A stretch of DNA of 64,000 nt from Aeromonas eucrenophila. GTDB taxonomy: Bacteria; Pseudomonadota; Gammaproteobacteria; Enterobacterales; Aeromonadaceae. The DNA lies in the NCBI RefSeq assembly GCF_000819865.1, contig NZ_CDDF01000001.1, positions 256,036 to 320,035 on the forward strand, in the 5' to 3' direction. The notes beneath the pieces are model-generated. The model saw only the letters and a program-made list of their open reading frames with translations, was not told the DNA's origin and searched no databases. The translations under genes were made by a program, and so were the position numbers. This document shows, one piece after another, positions 18,244-25,385 of this stretch (its first letter is position 1; every line of letters starts with the position of its first letter).

Positions 18244-19911
18244 ATGAAAAAGCAATTATCCATGCTGGCCATTCTGGTCGGCGCCAGCCTCAATGCACAG
18301 GCGGCACAGAGCTCCTTTTTCACCATTGTTGACAATGAAGTCAAAGGATATGCCAGCGGGATCAGCGGTGATGCCAGTGGTCTTGTCGGGATCAATACCA
18401 CAAACAACATGGCCGAGTATTTCTCGACCGTGAGATCTGCCGACTTCCTGGTCGATCGCTTCCGCTTCGAACAGGGCTGCATACTGTCTGGTGATGTGTG
18501 CAACACCTTCTGGGACGAGGCCCCGACGCCGACTTATGCTTATCAGTGGCGTCGTGACTTCCTCGATGGCCTCGATCAGCGCAGCAACGTCGGTTATGTG
18601 GTGAGCACCGAGACCGATGGTCTGGTGACAGGTTTGGGTGACACACCCGCCGATCGCGTGGGTTACAAGATGGCCGGCAAGTTGCGTACCGCCTTCGCCA
18701 TCGTCGCCGATGGCAATCCTGTCGAACTCAAGGACAACGCTAGCGTATCTAGTCTGAATCATAGCCTGAGCGTGCCGACTGCCATCAAGAAGCTGAACGG
18801 CCAGTATCTGGTGACAGGAACCGCTGCCAGTGGCCAGTATCGCCATAACGTCGGCGGTGATTTCTATAACTGGTGTTTCGCCGGCAATGACGATGAAGGT
18901 GGTGAGTACCGATATTGCCCGGGGGTCGATACCCAGGCCAGTTTCTGGCTGCTCAATGGCAATGGCACTGTCAACAAGCTGATACAAGCTCCCGACTATG
19001 CCCATCGCCGTGATGAGGTGCTGCAGACCGCCTCTGCACTGGGTGCGGACGAATACAAGGGCACCCTGTACGGGGTGGGTTATAGCTCCACCGGTGAAGT
19101 GGGATCCGGTAACCTGGATGGCCGTAACCTGGCCAGCTTCTGGACCCTGGATCTGAACGCCGGCACAGTGAGCGCCACTCAGCGCATCCCATTGCCGGAG
19201 GGGGAGCCAGGAAAAGACGATGAGAAGTTGCAGCACAGCTGGGCAGTGGGCCTCAACAAGAATGGTTATGTGATCGGTAATCAGCGCTGGAACCTCAATA
19301 AGGGCCAAAACCGGCCGACCGAGATGTTCTTGTTCAATCTGGCGGCGCCAACCACTGCGGCAGTCATTCCCTTGCAAGACAGCCCGCTCAGTGGCTCAGG
19401 CTCAGAGGCGGCAGCCATCAACGACCACAACATGGTGGTTGGCTGGCGTGACTCCCGTCACCAGACTCAGCCGGTGGCCAATGGCACCAACCGTATGCAG
19501 GAGGCTTTCCTGCTCAACGCGGCGGCCCCGAACAACAGCTGGTACCTCAACGATCTGATCTGCGGGCTGGATGACACCGGTGCCAAACAGTGCGTCCAAA
19601 AAAATGGCTATTACTACCACATTGCCTACGCCAGTGGCATCAGTACCGATGGTACCATCTCGGCGACGGCCTACCGTTACGCCAGTGAGAGCGATCTGAA
19701 CAACCGCGCCAACGCCACAGTGGTGGCGGTTAAGCTAGCGCCGGCGATCAAAAAGGATTATGAGGGAAATGATCCGGCCAACTATGTCGTCAGCAACGCA
19801 CCGGTCAATAACCAGACAGGTCAGGATGGCGAAGGTGGCGGCGGTGGCAGCCTGTTCTGGTTGACTCTGCTGGCCTTGCCTTTTGCCTGGCTGCGTCGTC
19901 ACCCGCGATAA
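18244..19911 (+). CDS. DUF3466 family exported protein with GlyGly-CTERM tail
   Basis: This 555-residue exported protein begins with a signal peptide (MKKQLSMLAILVGASLNAQA). A long Gly/Asn-rich beta-propeller-like body has repeated G-x-x-x-x-G strands (for example GYVVSTETDGLV, NGYVIGNQRW, HNMVVGWRDS). The C-terminus is a glycine run (GEGGGGGS), a hydrophobic helix (LFWLTLLALPFAWL) and a basic end (RRHPR), the layout of the GlyGly-CTERM sorting signal processed by rhombosortase. Function is unknown. It starts eight bases after uup with AAGGAAGTAG, so it is probably in the same operon. Confidence 0.85.
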   Translation: MKKQLSMLAILVGASLNAQAAQSSFFTIVDNEVKGYASGISGDASGLVGINTTNNMAEYFSTVRSADFLVDRFRFEQGCILSGDVCNTFWDEAPTPTYAYQWRRDFLDGLDQRSNVGYVVSTETDGLVTGLGDTPADRVGYKMAGKLRTAFAIVADGNPVELKDNASVSSLNHSLSVPTAIKKLNGQYLVTGTAASGQYRHNVGGDFYNWCFAGNDDEGGEYRYCPGVDTQASFWLLNGNGTVNKLIQAPDYAHRRDEVLQTASALGADEYKGTLYGVGYSSTGEVGSGNLDGRNLASFWTLDLNAGTVSATQRIPLPEGEPGKDDEKLQHSWAVGLNKNGYVIGNQRWNLNKGQNRPTEMFLFNLAAPTTAAVIPLQDSPLSGSGSEAAAINDHNMVVGWRDSRHQTQPVANGTNRMQEAFLLNAAAPNNSWYLNDLICGLDDTGAKQCVQKNGYYYHIAYASGISTDGTISATAYRYASESDLNNRANATVVAVKLAPAIKKDYEGNDPANYVVSNAPVNNQTGQDGEGGGGGSLFWLTLLALPFAWLRRHPR

Positions 19912-19985
19912 AATGAGGTGTCATTAAAAATTAATGCAGTTCAGTATCTTGTGTCACAAGGCCTAGATACCATGGCATTTTTTGT

Positions 19986-20014
19986 TTGACCCTGCCCCCT
20001 CTCTGGGGTAAAGA
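19986..20014 (+). promoter_or_regulatory. possible rmf promoter
   Basis: TTGACC at 19986-19991, a 17-base spacer and TAAAGA at 20009-20014 form a plausible sigma-70/sigma-S promoter. Transcription would begin near 20021, inside the base of the following hairpin. The match is moderate. Confidence 0.35.
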
Positions 20015-20016
20015 TG

Positions 20017-20049
20017 AAAGCGACCGGTGAAAACTTGGTCGCTTTTTTT
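20017..20049 (+). terminator. hairpin with T-run between DUF3466 gene and rmf
   Basis: AAAGCGACC (20017-20025) pairs with GGTCGCTTT (20037-20045), with T residues to 20049. It probably ends the uup/DUF3466 transcript. It lies only 24 bases upstream of rmf, so it may also form the 5' end of rmf mRNA. Confidence 0.75.
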
Positions 20050-20073
20050 GTTCCACGAAGAGGGTCGTAGATG

Positions 20074-20250
20074 ATGAAGAGACAGAAACGGGACCGTCTG
20101 GAAAGAGCTCGTGCTCGTGGTTATCAGGCTGGCGTAGTCGGCAAACAGAAAGAAGCGTGTCCGTACCAATGCCTGGATGCCAGAGGGCACTGGCTTGGTG
20201 GTTGGCGCGACGCCATGGAGGGGCGAGGCTCAGGCCTCTTCATGAAGTAA
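20074..20250 (+). CDS. rmf: ribosome modulation factor RMF
   Basis: This 58-residue basic protein is nearly superimposable on E. coli RMF in its first half (KRQKRDRLERA, RGYQAG, CPYQ, WLGGWRDAM). RMF binds 70S ribosomes in stationary phase and dimerises them into hibernating 100S particles. An ATG at 20071 directly precedes the chosen one; the second fits the family N-terminus and lies a better distance from GAGGG. The tail (EGRGSGLFMK) differs from E. coli. The rmf-fabA-ycbZ order is conserved. Confidence 0.95.
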   Translation: MKRQKRDRLERARARGYQAGVVGKQKEACPYQCLDARGHWLGGWRDAMEGRGSGLFMK

Positions 20251-20281
20251 CCGATACTTCATCACTCATTACAAAAGGAAG

Positions 20282-20301
20282 GGGGCCACGATGGCCCCTT
20301 T
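20282..20301 (+). terminator. Rho-independent terminator of rmf
   Basis: GGGGCCA / TGGCCCC with a CGA loop is followed by TTT, 32 bases after rmf. Confidence 0.7.
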
Positions 20302-20361
20302 ACGTTGTCTTCAAGCCGCCGTCAAACGTTCTAGCTCAGGGCTACAAACACTATCAATAGA

Positions 20362-20386
20362 AAAGGGGCAATATCGTTGCCCCTTT
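20362..20386 (-). terminator. terminator of fabA
   Basis: AAAGGGGCAA and TTGCCCCTTT flank TATCG. On the minus strand the stem runs into TTTTC about 30 bases after fabA. The symmetric flanks could also stop plus-strand transcripts. Confidence 0.8.
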
Positions 20387-20414
20387 CTCATGGGTTCTGT
20401 GTACACACCCAGTC

Positions 20415-20975
20415 TTAGAATGCGGTGGTGTCCTTGAACAGGCCCACTTTCAGGTCGCTTGCGCTGTAGATGGGACGACCATCCACCTCGACCACACCAT
20501 CGGCGATACCCATCACCAGCTTACGATTGATGACGCGCTTGAAGGTGATCTTGTAGGTAACTTTCTTGGCGGTCGGCAGGATCTGGCCGGTGAATTTCAC
20601 TTCACCCACACCCAGCGCCCGTCCCTTGCCCGGACCGCCTTTCCAGCCCAGGAAGAAGCCGACCAGTTGCCACATGGCATCGAGCCCCAGGCAGCCTGGC
20701 ATGACGGGATCCCCCGGGAAATGGCAGCCGAAGAACCAGAGATCCGGGGTGATGTCGAGCTCGGCCAGGATCTCGCCCTTGCCATGCTCACCACCGTTGT
20801 CATTGATCCTGACGATGCGATCCATCATCAACATGTTGGGGGCGGGCAGCTGGCTGTTCCCCTCACCAAATAATTCGCCACGGCTGCAGGCAAGCAGCTC
20901 TTCGCGGGTAAACGAATCTTTGCCTTGTTCACACAGGGAGAGGCGGGGATTAATGGTGTCGTTATCTAGGGTCAC
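20415..20975 (-). CDS. fabA: 3-hydroxydecanoyl-[ACP] dehydratase/isomerase FabA
   Basis: FabA dehydrates 3-hydroxydecanoyl-ACP and isomerises trans-2- to cis-3-decenoyl-ACP, the branch point of unsaturated fatty acid synthesis. The protein has 186 residues with a GTG start 9 bases after AAGGAT. The active-site histidine lies in [19 protein letters not shown], and the C-terminus ([14 protein letters not shown]) is conserved. The N-terminus is about 14 residues longer than E. coli FabA; a shorter start cannot be excluded. It lies next to the lonH-type gene as in E. coli. Confidence 0.96.
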   Translation of the reverse strand: MTLDNDTINPRLSLCEQGKDSFTREELLACSRGELFGEGNSQLPAPNMLMMDRIVRINDNGGEHGKGEILAELDITPDLWFFGCHFPGDPVMPGCLGLDAMWQLVGFFLGWKGGPGKGRALGVGEVKFTGQILPTAKKVTYKITFKRVINRKLVMGIADGVVEVDGRPIYSASDLKVGLFKDTTAF

Positions 20976-21053
20976 GCTGTTTATCCTTCATATGGGTCAA
21001 AGCCGGGCCAATTTAGCTTACAGTTGTTCGCTAAACAACTCCGATCTCTTCAT

Positions 21054-23030
21054 TTACAAGCCGAACAGGCGGCCGAACAGGCTGCGCAGCAGGCCATTCT
21101 TGGGGCCTGAGCCATTGAGTTCATCCAGTCTTTCCTGGATCCGGCCAAACAGGGTATCCGGCATGTCCGGTTCACCTGCCACGCAGCCGGTCAGCAACTC
21201 GATGGCTTCTTCCACGTGATCCACAGGATGGATATGGAACAGACCGGCCTCGACGGCGGCAATCACCTCGTCGGACAGGTTGAGTTGCTGGGCGTTAGTA
21301 CCGGGCAGCAATATGCCTTGCTTGCCGGTGATGCCGTGGATTTTGCACACCCGGAAGAAGCCTTCAATCTTCTCATTCACACCGCCCACCGCCTGTACGT
21401 TGCCAAACTGATCGACTGCGCCGGTCACGGCGAAGTGCTGGTAGATGGGTTGGCGGGCGAGGGCAGAGAGCAGGGCGCAGAGACCAGTCAGGGAGGCGCT
21501 GTCCCCATCGATCTCGTGGTAGGACTGCTCGAATACCAGGTTGGCCGAGAGCGGCGAGGGGGTCTCGGCGCCAAATTTGTTGGAGAGATAACCGTGGATG
21601 ATCATCATCGCCTTGGCATGAATGTGGCCGGCGAGCTCGGCCTTGCGCTCGATGTCCGCCACGTCGCCATCTCCCAGATGCACGGTCGCGGTCAGGCGCA
21701 CGGGTTCACCAAAATCGTAGGGATGACCGGCCACCTGGATGACCGACAGACCGTTGATCTGGCCTATTTCTTCACCGTCGGTCTGCAGCAAGATCTGGCC
21801 GTCGATGACGCCCTGATCGGATTGTTCCACCAGGTAGTTGAGACGGTAATCCTGCTCCTCGAGGGCGAGCAGGATGTGCTCATCGGTCACCTCAGATGCT
21901 TCCAGTTCCCGTGCCAGGCTGTCGGCCATGCGCATGATGGCGCTGAGCTGCACCTCGGAGAGCGCGAGCCACTCCTGATGGTCACACAGGCGGCTGGCAT
22001 GACGACAGAGGGCGAGGAGGGCGGCTGGCGTGAAGTCCAGCAGGTTCCAGCGTTGACGCAGCCAGGCCAGGTATTGCAGGAAGGCCGGCAGATCCTCGTC
22101 AATCTCCACTTCGGACACCAGATCGGCCCGCAGGAAGATTCGCTCGGACATGTCTCTGTCCAGCATCTGGAATTCGGCCACCTCGAGACGATCACCGACC
22201 AGGATCAGCTTCAACCGGATGGGGGTGGCCTCCGGGGTGAAGAAGGGGGTCAGAGTCTTGCCTTCCTGATAGGCATTCCAGTCCAGCTCACCTTTTTGCA
22301 TGGCGTTCTTGAGCTTGAACCAGAGGTGGGGCTGATCCAGCAACTCGTCGAGTTGCAAGATGAGATAACCACCGTTGGCCTCGCGCAGCAGGCCGGGTTC
22401 AAGCAGGTGCTGGTTGGCGTAGACAGAGCCTTGTTCGGTCTGGTAGTTGATGGAGCCGAACAGGGTGTCCCAGTTCAGATCCCGACCATAGATGACGGGG
22501 GCTTGCTGCTCCTCGTGATGGATCAGCAGGTTGATGAGCACGGGATGCTGGAATTCGAGCCCCTGAGCCACGTGGGCCGCCAGATCGGAGAGAAAGTCCA
22601 CGATCTTGGGGTCATTGTCCTGTTTGCGGATGATCCTGGTGACCAGACGCTCGGCATCCAGGTGATGACTCATCAGCTTGAGCAGCTCGCCAACCATCTC
22701 GCAAAACTCGAACCCGGTGCCGGGCTGCAGGCGCAACCAGATGGGTTTGAACGGGTTGTTGAGGTTCTCGGTGTAGCAAAGGTCAAACAGGTCACCATCC
22801 TTGCCATTGGAGGCGGCGATCAGCGTCTGGCAAACACTCTCATAATCTGCGCCGGGGAAACCGTTGAGCAGCATGACCGGGCAGTCGCCATCAAAACTGG
22901 CCAGTCGCTTGATGCCAGAAATAGCTCGGGGTTGCAGGGCTGCGAAAGGGATGGGTTCGAGCTCGCTGAGCATGGGAAACTGCTCAATCGTAAATGCGGG
23001 TTTTAATTGTTCTGATGTTAATTCAGCCAC
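21054..23030 (-). CDS. Lon-family protease homologue (LonH/YcbZ type)
   Basis: This 658-residue protein has a C-terminal Lon protease domain with the Ser-Lys dyad S511 (DGDSASLTG) and K554 (GGVNEKIEG). The AAA-like N-terminal part is unusual: the P-loop position reads NGFPGADYES and lacks the GK[ST] needed for nucleotide binding, although a Walker-B-like ILQLDE is present near residue 225. It matches E. coli YcbZ by architecture and by position beside fabA. Substrates are unknown. In E. coli matP lies on its other side; here dif lies 83 bases upstream of its start instead. Confidence 0.88.
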   Translation of the reverse strand: MAELTSEQLKPAFTIEQFPMLSELEPIPFAALQPRAISGIKRLASFDGDCPVMLLNGFPGADYESVCQTLIAASNGKDGDLFDLCYTENLNNPFKPIWLRLQPGTGFEFCEMVGELLKLMSHHLDAERLVTRIIRKQDNDPKIVDFLSDLAAHVAQGLEFQHPVLINLLIHHEEQQAPVIYGRDLNWDTLFGSINYQTEQGSVYANQHLLEPGLLREANGGYLILQLDELLDQPHLWFKLKNAMQKGELDWNAYQEGKTLTPFFTPEATPIRLKLILVGDRLEVAEFQMLDRDMSERIFLRADLVSEVEIDEDLPAFLQYLAWLRQRWNLLDFTPAALLALCRHASRLCDHQEWLALSEVQLSAIMRMADSLARELEASEVTDEHILLALEEQDYRLNYLVEQSDQGVIDGQILLQTDGEEIGQINGLSVIQVAGHPYDFGEPVRLTATVHLGDGDVADIERKAELAGHIHAKAMMIIHGYLSNKFGAETPSPLSANLVFEQSYHEIDGDSASLTGLCALLSALARQPIYQHFAVTGAVDQFGNVQAVGGVNEKIEGFFRVCKIHGITGKQGILLPGTNAQQLNLSDEVIAAVEAGLFHIHPVDHVEEAIELLTGCVAGEPDMPDTLFGRIQERLDELNGSGPKNGLLRSLFGRLFGL

Positions 23031-23110
23031 TTAAGACATCCGGTCGGGGATAGGATCAATTGTTTCCATTATACACAGTTCGATTAGCGGGAACAGGAAA
23101 CAAGCAAACA

Positions 23111-23473
23111 TCATTTAACATAATATACATTATGCGCGGTTAGGTCAGGCCCAGGGTTTGGCGCCAGGAGTACAGCCATACCAAGGGCTAGCGCCGCACT
23201 GGTGCCCTTGGTGTACTTTGCCAGGATGTCGTACCAAGCCTGTTTTATCTCAGGATCGGTCTCACGAACGGCTGCCATGCTTAACAGCACTTCGCTGACA
23301 TCCAGTCCTGCTTCCTCGGCCATCTTTTTTGCAGTGGCATCAGTGAGTTGCGACTTACCATGATTAATCGAGGATATGTAAGAGCTGGTAAATCCTAGGT
23401 CGGCGGCGACTTCCTGAAACTGGCTGTACTTTTTGGCCCTCATGTAGGCCAGAAGCAGCGTTTTAGAGTCCAT
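23111..23473 (-). CDS. phage-type helix-turn-helix repressor (inovirus, RstR/DUF3693-like)
   Basis: This 120-residue protein has an N-terminal HTH (residues about 8-60, with QEVAADLGFTSSYISSINHG) and a hydrophobic C-terminal segment (TSAALALGMAVLLAP). The start at 23473 is chosen because AGGAG lies 8 bases upstream; an in-frame ATG at 23500 lacks one. Its last residues HNVYYVK are encoded by dif itself. The divergent orientation to the next two genes matches the repressor of filamentous phages that integrate at dif. The DUF3693 assignment is from memory. Confidence 0.75.
   Translation of the reverse strand: MDSKTLLLAYMRAKKYSQFQEVAADLGFTSSYISSINHGKSQLTDATAKKMAEEAGLDVSEVLLSMAAVRETDPEIKQAWYDILAKYTKGTSAALALGMAVLLAPNPGPDLTAHNVYYVK
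23113..23140 (-). other. dif: chromosome dimer resolution site dif
   Basis: Read on the minus strand the 28-bp site is arm ACCGCGCATAA, centre TGTATA and arm TTATGTTAAAT. Only the outermost three bases (ACC versus GGT) differ from E. coli dif. XerC binds the first arm and XerD the second, and FtsK activates resolution of chromosome dimers here. The site overlaps the last codons and stop of the phage-type repressor gene, as expected for an attachment junction of a XerCD-integrating filamentous phage. Confidence 0.93.
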
Positions 23474-23545
23474 GTTTCTGTCTCCTGAGTAGTTCGACAA
23501 TCGGGCCCATCATACCGATTTTGTCCAAAATAGCCTCGTTTCTAT

Positions 23546-23590
23546 TTAAGTAGTTACATGATTCAATGCACTTAAGTAACTAGTTAAGTA
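23546..23590. promoter_or_regulatory. repeated TTAAGTA motifs, probable repressor operators
   Basis: TTAAGTA occurs at 23546-23552, 23572-23578 and 23584-23590 in the divergent gap between the HTH gene and the next gene. Inverted GTTAC/GTAAC elements lie among them. The AT-rich gap and repeat spacing (26 and 12) suggest a phage-style control region. Confidence 0.5.
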
Positions 23591-23598
23591 CATAAACC

Positions 23599-23838
23599 AT
23601 GACCTACTCTAGCCCACAGAACACTGATTTGCCTGCGCTCCTGGAGCGCAAGGTCTATTGGCAGGATGAGCCCACGGGCGACATGTCCGCGTGTGTGGCG
23701 GGTCAGGTTGAGATGTTCCGCGATCTGCATGAGCTGCGGATCTACCTGTCTATGACGTACCCCGACACCGCCTTTGAGCTGGTCGAGGTAACTGAGGAGA
23801 CCTATGACCAGGGAGTATTTTTCGATGACTGGTCATAG
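23599..23838 (+). CDS. small phage-remnant protein of unknown function
   Basis: This 79-residue acidic protein starts in the divergent control region and overlaps the next gene by 14 bases. I do not recognise the sequence. The position, between a repressor and a replication-initiator-like gene, is that of small early genes in filamentous phages. No clear ribosome-binding site precedes the ATG, so expression is uncertain. Confidence 0.5.
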   Translation: MTYSSPQNTDLPALLERKVYWQDEPTGDMSACVAGQVEMFRDLHELRIYLSMTYPDTAFELVEVTEETYDQGVFFDDWS

Positions 23839-24433
23839 CTCCGTAATGCCGATAAATGGGGTTATCGGCGATAAAACCCTGATCGACTATCTGTCCTTTA
23901 CCTGGGCACCGGACGAATTGCGCCGGATGACCGACTTGGCCAAGCAAGGTGCCTTGCTCAAGGCCATCCCGCGCTTTGATACCCAGGTACTCGGCATCAA
24001 GGCAGCCTTTGCTGCGCCGGCTGTCGCGGATCTGCGTTATCTGTGGAAGCGCCCCGCCTCCTTCGCTCCCCTCTCCCGCTTTGAGCAAGAAACCCAGCGG
24101 TTACGGGATAAGGTCTATCCCAAGCCAGAGGCTCGCCCTGTGGCGCCTGTGCTCACCCCTTCCATGACCCAGATGATGGAAGCCGCCCTGCACTCCGATT
24201 ACAAATCCCGCGCCGACATGCGCAAAGAGCTCAAGGCCGTTTGCTCTGCCCTCCTCGACTTCTCCGAATTCGAGGTGGTGCCCGATGCCAAATACTGGCA
24301 CGCCTATAACGACATCATCGACAGCTACGGTGTCCAGTTCCTGGATGCCCTCTGCTGCGCCGAGATCGATCTTTGGCTTGAGGAGCTGAATCACCAGATT
24401 GGGGTGCCTATATCCCCTCCCCTGTTTAGTTGA
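23825..24433 (+). CDS. truncated inovirus replication-initiator-like protein (RstA-type)
   Basis: This 202-residue protein has near its N-terminus KTLIDYLSFTWAPDEL, a motif typical of filamentous-phage replication initiators (RstA/Rep). Intact relatives are roughly 350-440 residues and carry a Rep_trans domain that I do not see here, so only the N-terminal portion appears to remain. AGGGAG lies 10 bases before the chosen ATG; starts at 23804 or 23846 are possible. It ends 12 bases before the convergent DUF2158 gene, marking the edge of the phage remnant. Confidence 0.55.
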   Translation: MTGHSSVMPINGVIGDKTLIDYLSFTWAPDELRRMTDLAKQGALLKAIPRFDTQVLGIKAAFAAPAVADLRYLWKRPASFAPLSRFEQETQRLRDKVYPKPEARPVAPVLTPSMTQMMEAALHSDYKSRADMRKELKAVCSALLDFSEFEVVPDAKYWHAYNDIIDSYGVQFLDALCCAEIDLWLEELNHQIGVPISPPLFS

Positions 24434-24445
24434 AACCGAGTGTAT

Positions 24446-25018
24446 TCACTCTGTTTGCTCCATCGTTTCTGCGAGGGCTCGCTTCTCGATGCGCTGCGGT
24501 TCCTCTTCGATGACAAGGCCATGTAGATGGAACAGGGATGACGAGAGCTTATGGCTGTTCTCATCAAACCATATGCATGACACTTCTTGTTCACTACCAT
24601 TGTCTCGCGAGTAGTACTCCATCGTCATCGCTGGTCCACCACTGCGAAGCCTCACAACCTGTCCGGCGTGCAACTGCTCATCCAAGGGGCCTGGTAGGGG
24701 CAGAGCCTTACGCAGGGTAAGAGTATTTGATTGGAATGTTGCATAGAACGGTTCTGGACTTAACGTGGAGTCGAACCACGAACAATCAACATGCTGATTG
24801 CCTGCGCGTACATAATTGACCGTCATATCTGGCTCCCCGCTTCGCAACCTCACTAACTCGCCAGGGTGAAAACAAATATCATTTGGCACTAGCCACTCCT
24901 TTGCCGACAGCGCGTTATACAGACCCTGATTGATGTTGCTTCTGTTCGTGTCACCAGGGCTTGTACGAACAGATCTCGCATCGCAATTACACCCTAAAAG
25001 GCTCCGTGCGAGTAGCAT
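24446..25018 (-). CDS. tandem DUF2158 (YodC-like) domain protein
   Basis: This protein of about 190 residues has two copies of a YodC-like module: GELVRLRSGEPDMTVNYV with CSWF, and GQVVRLRSGGPAMTMEYY with CIWF. DUF2158 proteins are usually single-domain and of unknown function. The start is uncertain: ATG at 25018 has no ribosome site, and a TTG at 25033 is in frame. The N-terminus contains SLLGC, which resembles a lipobox, but lacks a proper signal-peptide n-region. It lies between the phage remnant and recombinase A and looks acquired. Confidence 0.6.
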   Translation of the reverse strand: MLLARSLLGCNCDARSVRTSPGDTNRSNINQGLYNALSAKEWLVPNDICFHPGELVRLRSGEPDMTVNYVRAGNQHVDCSWFDSTLSPEPFYATFQSNTLTLRKALPLPGPLDEQLHAGQVVRLRSGGPAMTMEYYSRDNGSEQEVSCIWFDENSHKLSSSLFHLHGLVIEEEPQRIEKRALAETMEQTE

Positions 25019-25385
25019 AACTAATGACTGCAAAACAAGCTATTGGTGGTGGATAAATCAGTCAATATGCTTAGGTGTATATCAATGAACTGTCATTCAA
25101 TACATGTGCAGTGATAGATGCTTAGGCGCGTTCTGCCTGGTGATATATCTGTGGCATATCGTTCTGTAAATAATGAAAAGGGAGCTTTCGCCCCCGACTC
25201 TGTTTAGTGGATGCCGAGCGTCTTTCCCCAATAGAAGGCCTCTCTCTGCTTATCTGACCTGCGGCCTGGAGTGAACAGCCCCTATTTGTGCGCTGATGAG
25301 CGGAGGATCAAACCAGGTAGTTTTCACCGCGGATCCGACAGCTACATAATGCTGCTTTTTATGAGCTGTTTGGTTGGCAGCGATT
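25019..25385. other. intergenic region between DUF2158 gene and recombinase A
   Basis: No supported gene lies in these 367 bases. ATGCTTAGG occurs twice, at 25067-25075 and 25118-25126. A minus-strand hairpin (GGGGGC, GAAA, GCTCCC, then TTTT) lies at about 25174-25194 and could end the recombinase transcript. No second intact dif was found here. Confidence 0.5.

Noticed and set aside
21216..23006. 596-codon open frame antisense to the lonH-type gene
   Set aside because: The minus-strand frame carries the protease dyad; this one has no motifs.
25067..25126. ATGCTTAGG direct repeat as attachment sites of recombinase A
   Set aside because: Nine bases only, both copies on the same side of the gene, about 50 bases apart.
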